Assembly: GCA_030152105.1 (NCBI GenBank)
Contig: JASLIH010000064.1
Span: 1-30,898, forward strand
Length of the DNA stretch: 30,898 nucleotides
Direction of reading: 5' to 3'
Origin: Actinomycetes bacterium
Lineage (GTDB): Bacteria; Actinomycetota; CALGFH01
A program made the position numbers and the translations under genes. Within the stretch, counting starts at the first letter, position 1; each line of letters begins with the position of its first letter. The notes under the pieces are model-generated. The model had not been told where the DNA came from, did no database searches, and saw only the letters and a program-made list of their open reading frames with translations. Positions 5,420-13,256 of this stretch are shown piece after piece.

Positions 5420-6997
5420 ATGCGCGATCGAGCAGGACGCGCTGCCGTGGCGGCACAGGAAGGGCAGGCCGTCGGCCGGCACGAACGACGTCAACACCAG
5501 GCCTCCAGGTCGGACCGGGCCGCCCGGGCGGGGATCACCTTGGTCGGGCCCGTTCGCGGGACCCAGGCCGGCAGGTCAATGCAGTCCACGAAGGCCGTTC
5601 CGGCCCGGGCTCGCCAAGGCCGGGCGACGCGGTCGCGGCATGCGGCGCGGGGGGGGATCGCGATGTGGGCCGGGCGGGTCGCCCGGGCTGCTGAGCAGGC
5701 CCAGGTGTGGTGGGCCGAGGGAACCGAGCGGGTCGCCGCCCGGGCCCGGGAGCGGTGGAACGAGCAGGTCAGCACCCAGCGGACCACCGCCGGCCAGCCC
5801 GCCGCCGTCACCACCGCCACCACCCACCGGTTCGGGACCTACGACCCCTTCGCCGACCCCGCCGCGGCGCAGCGGTTCCGGAACGACGACGGCGCCCGAT
5901 CCGGGGGCCGACCCACCTCGCCGAGGCATCTCGCCGCCGAGGGGCGGCGGGCGAGCTGGTGGGAGGACCTGGTGACCGGGTGGTGCTCGTTGCTGCTGGT
6001 GCTGGGGTTGTACCTGGACGGCTGGAGCCATGGGAACGGGGTCGATGGTGGGCTGACGCCGTGGCACGGGGTGCTGTTCCTGGGGTTCTCGGTGACGGCG
6101 GCCTGGATCCTGACCCGGAACCAGCGGCGGGGCGCGTGGTCGCTGCGGGCGGTGCCGGCGGGGTACCGGCTGGCGCTGGTCGGGGTGGGGCTGGCCATGG
6201 TGGCTGTGGCCGGCGACACCGTCTGGCACACGCTGGTTGGTGGGGGCCAGGGGCTGGGCCGGCTGATCTCGCCGTTCCACCTGGTGCTGTTCACCGGGGC
6301 GTGCCTGCTGGTCAGCTCGGCGCTGCGGGCGGCCTGGTCGGGGCCGAGCCCGGCGCGGGTCCCGGGACTGCGGGTGTTCTGGCCGGTGGTGCTGTCGACC
6401 ACGCTGGTGGTGGCCATGACGGCCTTCTTCTTCCAGCATGTGTCGCCGGTGGCGGCGGCCCTGCTGCCCGGCGGCTCCCCGTCGGCCGAGACGGCCCAGG
6501 TGTACGAGCTGCTCGGCCTGCTGGCGCACAATCTGCTGTTCGTGGCGCCGGTGCTGCTGCTCCTGCTGCGCTGGCAGACGCCGCTCGGGACCTTCACCGT
6601 GATGGCCGGGTCGGTCGCCCTGCTGCTGGCCACCCAGACCGGGCTCGGCCTGATCGGGCTGGCCGGGGCGGCGGTGCTGGGCGGGGCCGCGGCGGACGTG
6701 GCCGTGACGCTGCTGCGGCCCTCGCCCCAACGGCGGTGGGCGGCCCGGGCGGTGGCCGTGATCGCGCCCGCCGTCTATTGGACCTCGCATTTCGCGCTCC
6801 TGGGAGCCGGCTACGGTGTGCGCTGGGAGCCTGAGATCTGGCTCGGATCGGTGGTCTGGGCCTGCCTGTCCGGGCTCACCCTGGCCCTGCTGATGTGGCC
6901 CCCGGCGGTGCCGCTGACCGCCTGGAACCGCGGCCGGGCGGCCAGCAGGAGACCCGCGACGCCGACGCAAATGCCCGCGCGAATGGTCGGGAGGTGA
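5420..6997 (+). CDS. Uncharacterised His-rich polytopic membrane protein
   Basis: 525 aa. The first about 175 residues are basic, Arg/Ala-rich and low complexity. From residue 180 there are about nine membrane helices with regularly placed His: DGWSHGNG (His204), PWHGVLFLGF (His216), GDTVWHTL (His270), SPFHLVLF (His287), FFFQHVSP, LLAHNLLF and SHFALLG. I recall similar DGW.H...PWH membrane proteins as recurrent unknowns in actinobacteria and Chloroflexi; no function is established to my knowledge. ATG at 5420 is chosen because the frame before it overlaps the preceding gene and GAGAGACGG stands upstream. The sigma gene starts 6 nt after its stop, so the two are probably co-translated. A heme- or copper-binding role is speculation. 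Confidence 0.75.
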   Translation: MRDRAGRAAVAAQEGQAVGRHERRQHQASRSDRAARAGITLVGPVRGTQAGRSMQSTKAVPARARQGRATRSRHAARGGIAMWAGRVARAAEQAQVWWAEGTERVAARARERWNEQVSTQRTTAGQPAAVTTATTHRFGTYDPFADPAAAQRFRNDDGARSGGRPTSPRHLAAEGRRASWWEDLVTGWCSLLLVLGLYLDGWSHGNGVDGGLTPWHGVLFLGFSVTAAWILTRNQRRGAWSLRAVPAGYRLALVGVGLAMVAVAGDTVWHTLVGGGQGLGRLISPFHLVLFTGACLLVSSALRAAWSGPSPARVPGLRVFWPVVLSTTLVVAMTAFFFQHVSPVAAALLPGGSPSAETAQVYELLGLLAHNLLFVAPVLLLLLRWQTPLGTFTVMAGSVALLLATQTGLGLIGLAGAAVLGGAAADVAVTLLRPSPQRRWAARAVAVIAPAVYWTSHFALLGAGYGVRWEPEIWLGSVVWACLSGLTLALLMWPPAVPLTAWNRGRAASRRPATPTQMPARMVGR

Positions 6998-7002
6998 CCT
7001 CG

Positions 7003-7587
7003 ATGTCAGCAACCACGGAGACCGTGGCCTCGATGCACGAGCGGTTCGAGGCCACGGCGCTGCCCCTGCACGACTCGATCTACCGGGCGAACCTGCGCAT
7101 GACCGGCGACCCGGTGATGGCCCAGGACCTCACCCAGGAGACGTATCTCAGAGCGTTCCGCGCCTTCGACTCCTTCCAGGCCGGGACCAACTGCCGGGCC
7201 TGGATGCTGCAGATCTCCCACAACCTGTTCTGCCGCGACTACCGGGGGCGCAAGCGCATCACCTACCGGAGCGCGGCCGACGACGACGTCGACGTCCTGG
7301 CGCAGTTCCGGGCGGACGTTCCCAACCCGGAGGAGGAGGCGCTGCGCCAGCTCGACCGGGAGGCATTGCGGCGGGCCATTTCCAAGCTGCCCGAGCCGTA
7401 CCGTGTCGCGGTCACGCTCGTCGAGCTCCAGGGCCTTTCCTGCGAGGAGGCGGCGGCGGTGATGGGCACGCCCAAGGGCACCGTTCTTTCGCGACTTTTC
7501 CGGGCCCGGGAGCGGCTCCGCCGGCTGCTGCTGTCGGAGTTCGGCCGTTCCCGAACGCTTGTGCCCTCGCCCGCCCAGAATTCTTGA
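7003..7587 (+). CDS. ECF-family RNA polymerase sigma factor
   Basis: 194 aa. Region 2 spans about residues 12-85 with DLTQETYLRAFRAFDSFQAG and RAWMLQISHNLFCRDYR; region 4 spans about 118-182 with LPEPYRVAVTLVELQGLSCE and the helix-turn-helix AAVMGTPKGTVLSRLFRARE. Regions 1 and 3 are missing, as in ECF sigmas. ATG at 7003 follows GGGAGGTG. There is no adjacent zinc-finger anti-sigma gene; the two upstream membrane proteins, with a large acidic and a large basic cytoplasmic N terminus, are the only candidate partners. Its stop lies 8 nt before promoter P1, and identical motifs precede the second cupredoxin operon, so it probably drives those promoters (inference). Confidence 0.92.
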   Translation: MSATTETVASMHERFEATALPLHDSIYRANLRMTGDPVMAQDLTQETYLRAFRAFDSFQAGTNCRAWMLQISHNLFCRDYRGRKRITYRSAADDDVDVLAQFRADVPNPEEEALRQLDREALRRAISKLPEPYRVAVTLVELQGLSCEEAAAVMGTPKGTVLSRLFRARERLRRLLLSEFGRSRTLVPSPAQNS

Positions 7588-7595
7588 GAGATTTA

Positions 7596-7625
7596 GGGAA
7601 TCCGATGACACAGCCGAGAGTTCCC
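7596..7625 (+). promoter_or_regulatory. ECF-type promoter motif, copy P1, before cupredoxin 1
   Basis: GGGAATCCG (7596-7604), 13 nt, GAGTTCCC (7618-7625), ending 39 nt before the ATG at 7665. Same elements and spacer as P2 and P3. The ATG at 7605 lies inside this promoter, which argues for the start at 7665. Confidence 0.7.
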
Positions 7626-7664
7626 AGGTGGCAATGGAAATTCTCTGACCAGGGAAGGACCGCG

Positions 7665-8090
7665 ATGCCGCGACGCCGTCTGCTCCTGACCGTCTTGAGC
7701 CTGGTCGCGGTGGCGCTGGCCATCACCGGCTGCACCATCCCGACCACCAAGGACGGCGGAGGATACGGTCCCTCCAACCAGACCGCCCGCAAGGCCGCCA
7801 AGCCCGTTCCGGTGGAGCTGCACAGCGGCGCCAAGCAGAAGCTGAAGAGCGCCGACTCGTCCTGGACACCGGCCGTCTACACGGCCGCCGCCGGGACCAA
7901 GATCGTCCTGGACGTCTCCAACGTCGACCCCACCCAGCACAACTTCACCTTCGGCGACCTGGAGATCTCCAAGAACCTGCCCCCCGACACGAGCACCCTG
8001 ATCCGCTTCACGGCACCCCAACCGGGTCGCTACCGGTTCTACTGCAAATACCACCAGCAGGAGATGCAGGGCTGGCTGACGGTCAAGTAG
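7665..8090 (+). CDS. Cupredoxin-domain lipoprotein (type 1 copper protein)
   Basis: 141 aa. Lipoprotein signal peptide with lipobox LAITGC (Cys23), so membrane-tethered outside the cell. The cupredoxin fold ends with the classical ligand set: His92 (TQHNFTF), Cys127, His130 and Met134 (FYCKYHQQEM), indicating an electron-transfer or copper-binding blue-copper site. ATG at 7665 has AGGGAAGGA 5 nt upstream and lies just below promoter P1. It opens a five-gene run ending at 12892. A paralog with the same ligand spacing is encoded at 14401-14910 on the other strand. The redox partner is not identified; NDH-2 is in the same run. Confidence 0.88.
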   Translation: MPRRRLLLTVLSLVAVALAITGCTIPTTKDGGGYGPSNQTARKAAKPVPVELHSGAKQKLKSADSSWTPAVYTAAAGTKIVLDVSNVDPTQHNFTFGDLEISKNLPPDTSTLIRFTAPQPGRYRFYCKYHQQEMQGWLTVK

Positions 8091-8154
8091 CCGCAGCCGG
8101 CAACCCCCCCGGCATCCCCAACCCTCGACGACTCCTGACAAGGAGGGAGCCATC

Positions 8155-8994
8155 GTGTCCTCGTTCCGTCCCCCCCGTCGTTCCGGCTGGCGGGCTCCGT
8201 GGGTCTCCGGCGTGCTCGCGGTGCTGGTCGCCGCGGCCCTTGCCGGCGCGGGCGCCGCCGCCGGCGCGCAGGAAGCCCCGAACGCCGCCGACACCGCGAC
8301 CACCGTGGCCGGTGACCAGCCCAGCGACACCACCACGGGCGACACCACCGCTGACACCACCACCGATACCACCGCCGGCGACACCACCGACACCACGGCG
8401 GCCGACGACACCGCCACCACCGACACCACCGCCGGTGAGGACCCGGCCGCCGACCCCAACGGCAACATCAACAACCTGCCCCTCAACAGCGGGATCCAGA
8501 CCGGCACGGTCTTCAACTCGGTCCCCTACGGCGAGGTCCCAGGCAAGACCCCGCAGGTGCTGATCCAGCGTCCGGGCAGCGGCCGCATCATCCCGCTCAA
8601 CCGGGAGCTCACCGTCCGGGCCCGCTTCTCCAACTTCACCCCGGGCTTCTTCTCCGACCCCAAGTCCGAGTACGGCCTCGGGACCCAGCGGCTGGACGCG
8701 AACGGCAACGTCCAGGGCCACAACCACGCCTGCTTCCAGCGGGTCGCCCGTGACGGCAGCGTGCCCGCCGAGACCTGCAACTCCTTCGTGGTCATGTCCC
8801 AGGAAGGCACCACCGACATCCTCACCGGCATCGCGCCGCCGCTGACCCAGCCGGGCCGCTACCGCCTCTGCGTCGACGCCGCCGCCGGCAACCACTACCC
8901 CGCCACCCGGGCGTTCGCCCAGCGCGGTGGACCGGTCGACTGCGTCCGCGTGCTGGCCATGGACTTCCGCCAGCTACGCCGGGCCAACGGCTAG
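8155..8994 (+). CDS. Secreted protein with a Thr/Asp repeat linker, unknown domain
   Basis: 279 aa. Signal peptide to about residue 38 (AGAQEA cleavage region), then a Thr/Asp/Ala linker (about 44-100, DTT repeats) like an extracellular spacer, probably glycosylated. The folded part (about 103-275) contains HNHACF (Cys193), ETCNSF (Cys208), RLCVDA (Cys239) and DCVRV (Cys263), so two disulfides are likely; the HNH cluster could bind metal. No family recognised. GTG start with AGGAGGGAG 5 nt upstream. It lies between the cupredoxin and the CHRD protein, suggesting a surface role with them. Confidence 0.78.
   Translation: MSSFRPPRRSGWRAPWVSGVLAVLVAAALAGAGAAAGAQEAPNAADTATTVAGDQPSDTTTGDTTADTTTDTTAGDTTDTTAADDTATTDTTAGEDPAADPNGNINNLPLNSGIQTGTVFNSVPYGEVPGKTPQVLIQRPGSGRIIPLNRELTVRARFSNFTPGFFSDPKSEYGLGTQRLDANGNVQGHNHACFQRVARDGSVPAETCNSFVVMSQEGTTDILTGIAPPLTQPGRYRLCVDAAAGNHYPATRAFAQRGGPVDCVRVLAMDFRQLRRANG
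8326..8450 (+). repeat. GACACCACC-type low-complexity coding repeat
   Basis: Irregular repeats of GAC-ACC-ACC and variants encode the DTT-rich linker of the secreted protein. Not a mobile or CRISPR repeat. Confidence 0.8.
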
Positions 8995-9039
8995 CCGTCC
9001 GCACGTCACCGATACGACAACTCAGGAGGAGCACCCTTC

Positions 9040-9726
9040 ATGCTCAGAAGAGTGACGATGGCGGCGGTGGTCGCCGTCGTGGCCGCCGCGATGGCCGCGC
9101 CGGCAGCCCTCGCCCAGGACGACTACAGCACCAGCCAGGTCAAGTACGGTGATGACGTCTACGGCGGTACCGAAGGCAGCACCGACTCGGCCACCAGCTC
9201 CGCCGGCCAGGCGGGTGGCGGCGCCTGGACCAAGTTCAGCGCCAAGCTCACCGGCAGCAACGAGGTCGGCGGGGGCGACCCCAACGGCAGCGGCACCGCG
9301 GCGGTCAAGGTGCGCGGCACCGAGATCTGCTTCGACCTGAAGTGGACCGGCTTCGAGGCGATCATGTCCCACATCCACTGGGCTCCAGCCGGCAAGAACG
9401 GCGACGTGGTCGTGCCCTTCTTCACCAGCGAGACCCCGCTCGCGGAGAACACCAAGAGCGGCTGCGTCACCGCCAAGGCCGCCGTGGTCAAGGGGATCAT
9501 GGCCAACCCGAGCAAGTACTACGTCAACATCCACTCGCCCGAGTTCCCCAAGGGCGCGGCCCGCGGGCAGCTGGTGGCCGGAGCCAACAGCGACCAGCTG
9601 GCCTTCACCGGCGGTCCCATGTCCAAGGGCATGATGCTGCTCGGCCTGTGCGTGATCGCGGCCGGGTCGACGCTGCTGGCGGTTGGCCAGCGGCGGCGGG
9701 TGGCCTACCACCGTCCCCGCCACTGA
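9040..9726 (+). CDS. CHRD-domain protein with an LAFTG cell-wall sorting signal
   Basis: 228 aa. Signal peptide (1-25, ALAQD), a short acidic/Ser linker, then a CHRD domain (about 64-182: FSAKLTGSNEVGGGDPNGSG, MSHIHWAPAGKNGDVVVPFF, YYVNIHSPEFPKGAARGQL). The C terminus has LAFTG (187-191), a hydrophobic helix (about 196-215) and a basic tail (RRRVAYHRPRH). LAxTG is the motif of class E sortases in actinobacteria, so covalent wall anchoring is likely; no sortase is in the window. His111 and His113 are possible metal ligands. AGGAGG precedes the ATG. CHRD function in bacteria is unknown; the domain comes from chordin. Confidence 0.88.
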   Translation: MLRRVTMAAVVAVVAAAMAAPAALAQDDYSTSQVKYGDDVYGGTEGSTDSATSSAGQAGGGAWTKFSAKLTGSNEVGGGDPNGSGTAAVKVRGTEICFDLKWTGFEAIMSHIHWAPAGKNGDVVVPFFTSETPLAENTKSGCVTAKAAVVKGIMANPSKYYVNIHSPEFPKGAARGQLVAGANSDQLAFTGGPMSKGMMLLGLCVIAAGSTLLAVGQRRRVAYHRPRH

Positions 9727-9752
9727 CCGACTGACAACTGACAACCCACGAC

Positions 9753-11453
9753 ATGCAGCAACTTGGCGATCCGGTGGACGGCCGTCCGTCGAGGAGGGAG
9801 CGGACAGTCCGGAGGCCCGAAGGCGGCGTCGGCAGCATCGACGCGAACCTGGGGACGCGGGCCACTCGCACCGGCCGCCAGGCAGGCAGGGAGGGGCAGG
9901 CTACGGGAGACCTGCCCCTCCCGCCGCCGTCCGCACTGGCCAGCGGCGTCATCGACGGGATGCTCATCGGTGTGCTGGTCTGGGCGATCGTCGTCCTCAC
10001 GCTGCTGCCGGCGCTCGGCGCGTCGATGGCGGCGCTGTTCCCGACACTGCTCGGCGCGCTGTGCGCCGGCGGTGTGGTCGGCCCGGGCGTGCAGGCCGCG
10101 CTGCGGGCCGGCCGGTCCAGGCGGCTGCCGGTGGCGGCCCCGGCCGGCCCCGGCCGGCGGCGGGTCGTCATCCTCGGTGGCGGGTTCGGCGGCGTCAGTG
10201 CCGCCAAGCGCTTCGAGCAGCTCCTCCCCTGGACCCCCTGGCTGGACGTGACCCTGGTCAGCCAGCGCAACTACCTGCTCTTCACGCCGATGCTGGCCGA
10301 GGTCGCGGCCGGGTCGGTCGAGCCAGGCAACGTCGGGGTGCCGCTGCGGGCGGCCTGCCCCCGGACCCGGTTCCGCCGGGCCGAGGTGCTCGGGGTCGAC
10401 CCCGACCGGCGGGTCGTCCACCTGCGCCGGGGCGACGCCCTGGAGACGCTGCCCTACGACCACCTGGTGCTCGCGCTGGGGGCCATGCCCAACTTCCGGA
10501 ACCTGCCCGGGGTGGCCGCCAACGCCCTCACCCTGGCCACCCTCGAGGACGCCCGGCGGCTGCGCGACCACGTCCTGGGGCGGCTCGAGCAGGCCGACCA
10601 CGAGCCCGACCCGGCCGAGCGGCGCCGCTTCCTCACCTTCGTCGTGGCCGGCGGCGGCTTCGCCGGCACCGAGGCCGTGGCCAGCCTCTTCGACCTGGTC
10701 CACAGCGTGCTGCGCTACTTCCCCCACGTCCGGGCCAGCGAGCCGCGGTTCGTGCTGGTCCACTCGCGCGACCGGATCCTGCCCGAGCTGGGCGACCGGC
10801 TGGCCGGCTATGCCAGCGGCAAGCTGGTCGGCCGCGGGATCGAGCTGCGGCTCGGGGCCACCGTGGCCGGGGCCGACGCCGACGGGGTCGAGCTGAGCGA
10901 CGGCGAGCGGGTGGCGGCGCGCACCCTGGTCTGGGCCGCCGGGACCCGCCCCAGCCCGGTCCCGGTCGTTGGGCCCGAAGGCTCCGCACGGTCCGACCCG
11001 GGGCAGGGGGCGGTCCCGGTCGACCGGGTCCTGCGGGTGCGGGGCCGCGACGACATCTGGGCGGTGGGGGACTGCGCCCACGTGCCCGACCTGGCCCGGC
11101 GTGGGGCGACCTGCCCGCCGACCGCCCAGCACGCGGTCCGCCAGGGCAAGGCCGTGGCCGACAACGTGGTCGCCGCCCTGACCGGCGCCGCCCCCGAGCC
11201 GTTCCGCTTCAACGGGATCGGGTTCCTGGTCCCCCTCGGCCGCCAGAGCGCCGCCGCCGAGCTGCGCGGGATGCGCTTCTCCGGCCTGCCGGCGTGGCTG
11301 CTGTGGCGCGGCATCTACCTGTGGAAGCTGCCCGGGCCCCAGAAGCGGCTCCGGGTCCTGCTCGACTGGACGATCGAGCTGCTGTTCCCGAGGGACGTCG
11401 CCCTCACCACCTCCGAGCGGCACCCGGCCCCCCACCCCCAGGCCGTCGAGTGA
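9753..11453 (+). CDS. Type II NADH dehydrogenase-like FAD oxidoreductase with an N-terminal membrane hairpin
   Basis: 566 aa. Two dinucleotide folds: VVILGGGFGGVSAAKRF (about 138-154, FAD) and VVAGGGFAGTEAVA (297-310, NAD(P)H), plus the late FAD motif DDIWAVGDCAHVPD and the C-terminal amphipathic region typical of NDH-2 (WLLWRGIYLWKLPGPQKRLR). NDH-2 passes electrons from NADH to quinone without pumping protons. Unusual is the extension of about 135 residues with two membrane helices (about 70-90 and 92-112) before the first fold, whereas NDH-2 normally has none. ATG at 9753 lacks a clear ribosome site, so the start is uncertain. It overlaps the next gene by GTGA and may feed the quinone pool or nearby copper proteins (inference). 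Confidence 0.85.
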   Translation: MQQLGDPVDGRPSRRERTVRRPEGGVGSIDANLGTRATRTGRQAGREGQATGDLPLPPPSALASGVIDGMLIGVLVWAIVVLTLLPALGASMAALFPTLLGALCAGGVVGPGVQAALRAGRSRRLPVAAPAGPGRRRVVILGGGFGGVSAAKRFEQLLPWTPWLDVTLVSQRNYLLFTPMLAEVAAGSVEPGNVGVPLRAACPRTRFRRAEVLGVDPDRRVVHLRRGDALETLPYDHLVLALGAMPNFRNLPGVAANALTLATLEDARRLRDHVLGRLEQADHEPDPAERRRFLTFVVAGGGFAGTEAVASLFDLVHSVLRYFPHVRASEPRFVLVHSRDRILPELGDRLAGYASGKLVGRGIELRLGATVAGADADGVELSDGERVAARTLVWAAGTRPSPVPVVGPEGSARSDPGQGAVPVDRVLRVRGRDDIWAVGDCAHVPDLARRGATCPPTAQHAVRQGKAVADNVVAALTGAAPEPFRFNGIGFLVPLGRQSAAAELRGMRFSGLPAWLLWRGIYLWKLPGPQKRLRVLLDWTIELLFPRDVALTTSERHPAPHPQAVE

Positions 11454-12892
11454 GCGTGGCCACCGTCTCGACCGCCAGGGGGGGCGGTCACCCCTCGGCC
11501 GCACGCGCGGTCGCAGCCGGCGTACCGGCCGGGATCGTCGGCGGGCTCGCCTTCGGCGCCGCCATGGCCCAGCTGGGCGTGCTGCCGACGGTGGCCACGC
11601 TGGTCGGGCTGGGGTCGTCCCGGGCCGGGTTCGCGGTCCACCTGGCCATCTCGGCGGTGGTCGGGGCCGGGTTCGGGCTGATGGTCCGGCGCCAGCGCTG
11701 CGGCCCCAGCGAGACGATGTTCCTCGGCGCGGCCTACGGGGCCCTGTGGTGGTGCATCGGGCCGCTGACCCTGCAGCCGCTGGCCCTCGGCCACGCCCCC
11801 GCCTGGGACGTGGCCGCCGCCCAGCGCGAGTTCCCCAGCCTGGTCGGGCACCTGCTGTTCGGGGTCGGGACCGCCCTGGTGTTCGTGCTCCTGCACGGTC
11901 CCGGCGAGACCGGGCGGGCCAGGCAGCCGGTCGGGGCCGGGACCATTGCCCGCGGGCTGGCCGCCGGGGTGCTGGCCGCCCTGGCCCTCGGCGCGGTCCT
12001 GCACCACCGGGCCCCGGCCGTGGCCGCCGGCGCGGTCCTGGGGCTCGTCCAGGCGGTCATGTCGCCCCGGTCCGACCAGGGGGTCGGGGCCGCGCTGGTC
12101 CGCGGCCAGGGGTACGGGTTCGTGGCCTGGGTGGTGGGGGAGCTGACCCTGCTGCCCCTGCTGGCCGACGAGGGGCTGCGCTGGTCGCTGGTCGAGGCCC
12201 GCGAGAGCTTCCCCGGCCTGCCCGGCTGGCTGCTGCTGGGCGCGCTGGTCGCCCTGGCCCGCACCCTGCTCGACCGCCTGGCCCCGCTGCTGTCGTCTGA
12301 GCACCTGCGCGCCTACCACGGCACCACCGCCGGCAGCGGCGTGCTGGCCGCGGCCCTGCGCGGGGCCGTGGCCGGGCTGCTCGGCGGCGCCGTCATCAGC
12401 CAGCTCATGCTCCGCGGGGCCGTGCCCGAGGTCGCCGAGCGCCTCACCGGCTCCAACGGCCCGCTGGCCGGGATCGCCGTCAACCTGGCCATCGGGGTCG
12501 CCATCGGCGTGTCCTACGGGCTGCTGTTCCGCCGCCTCGGCCAGGACGTCACCTGCGCCCTCGGCTGGGGACTGTCCTACGGGTTCCTGTGGTGGGTCCT
12601 CGGCCCCCTCACCCTGCTGCCGGCCCTGCTCGGCGGCCACCCCGAGTGGTCAGCGGCCGCGGCCGGCGGGTCCATGTCCGCCCTGGCCGGCCACCTGGTC
12701 TACGGCGGCTGCCTCGGGGTCGCCTTCCACCTCCTGGAGGCCCCGTTCGGGGTCCCCTGGCTGGCCCGGACCCGGGCCGAGGCCCTGCGTGCCCTCCGTC
12801 GCCGTGAGGAGCTCCTGGCCGCCACCCCGGCCCTTTCGGCCCTGCTGCTGGCCATGCTCCTGACGCTGCTGGTCGTCACCGTGGGCGCCTGA
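11450..12892 (+). CDS. Internally triplicated polytopic membrane protein, unknown function
   Basis: 480 aa, almost all hydrophobic helices. One module occurs three times: AYGALWWCIGPLTLQPL (95-111), GYGFVAWVVGELTLLPL (221-237), SYGFLWWVLGPLTLLPA (376-392). Each is followed 15-20 residues later by FPSLVGHLLFGVG (128-140), FPGLPGWLLLGAL (254-266), MSALAGHLVYGG (409-420). Modules 1 and 3 are most alike; the middle one is shorter and has lost the His of the GH motif. The last about 40 residues add a cytoplasmic helix and a final membrane helix. GTG at 11450 overlaps the NDH-2 stop. It closes the plus-strand operon, facing the convergent minus-strand operon 34 bp away. No family name recognised. 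Confidence 0.8.
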   Translation: MSVATVSTARGGGHPSAARAVAAGVPAGIVGGLAFGAAMAQLGVLPTVATLVGLGSSRAGFAVHLAISAVVGAGFGLMVRRQRCGPSETMFLGAAYGALWWCIGPLTLQPLALGHAPAWDVAAAQREFPSLVGHLLFGVGTALVFVLLHGPGETGRARQPVGAGTIARGLAAGVLAALALGAVLHHRAPAVAAGAVLGLVQAVMSPRSDQGVGAALVRGQGYGFVAWVVGELTLLPLLADEGLRWSLVEARESFPGLPGWLLLGALVALARTLLDRLAPLLSSEHLRAYHGTTAGSGVLAAALRGAVAGLLGGAVISQLMLRGAVPEVAERLTGSNGPLAGIAVNLAIGVAIGVSYGLLFRRLGQDVTCALGWGLSYGFLWWVLGPLTLLPALLGGHPEWSAAAAGGSMSALAGHLVYGGCLGVAFHLLEAPFGVPWLARTRAEALRALRRREELLAATPALSALLLAMLLTLLVVTVGA

Positions 12893-12926
12893 GCGCCGGC
12901 CGCGCCAGCGGGGCCAGACGGTCAGG

Positions 12927-13256
12927 TCAGCGCTGGAACAGCTGGTAGACCGGGGGGAAGGTGCCGACCAGGCCGATCGCGAGCAGGAACATGGTCAGCA
13001 GGAAGCCCCTGGACAGGCTGAGCTCGCGGTCGCGAAGGCGGAAGTGGAGGTTGATCCAGACGATCAGGTAGATGATCGAGGCCACCGTCGCCTTGCCGGT
13101 GAGGGGACCGGAGGGCGCGTACAGGTTGAGCAGGTCGGCGAACTCGGTGGAGGCGGCGGCGGCGACCGTGAGCAGGCCGAGGGCCGCGCAGCCGGCGCCG
13201 GCGGCGATGGTCGCGGCGACAATGCCGCCGTTGGGTTCGGTCTCGCTGGCCTGCAT
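12927..13256 (-). CDS. Small membrane protein, last gene of cupredoxin-2 operon
   Basis: 109 aa with three predicted helices (about 12-36, 55-74 and 84-106). NLHFRLRDRELSL between helices two and three is a charged loop with one His. The ATG overlaps the stop of the upstream gene (TGATG), so it is translationally coupled. Family not recognised. Its presence at the end of a cupredoxin operon suggests a subunit or assembly factor of the same membrane system (inference). Confidence 0.75.
   Translation of the reverse strand: MQASETEPNGGIVAATIAAGAGCAALGLLTVAAAASTEFADLLNLYAPSGPLTGKATVASIIYLIVWINLHFRLRDRELSLSRGFLLTMFLLAIGLVGTFPPVYQLFQR

Noticed and set aside
7605..7664. ATG 7605 as start of cupredoxin 1
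   Set aside because: It lies inside the P1 promoter, lacks an SD, and would bury the lipoprotein signal 20 residues in.
8326..8450. CRISPR-like short repeats
   Set aside because: The repeats are contiguous in-frame Asp-Thr codons with no spacers.
9683..11449. N-terminal 589 residues of a 1069-aa plus-strand frame
   Set aside because: Arg/Pro/Gly shadow in another frame of the NDH-2 gene; the real protein starts at GTG 11450.
12905..12936. CCAGCG/CGCTGG dyad as terminator between convergent operons
   Set aside because: Only 6 bp with a 20-nt loop and one arm inside a coding region; too weak to annotate.
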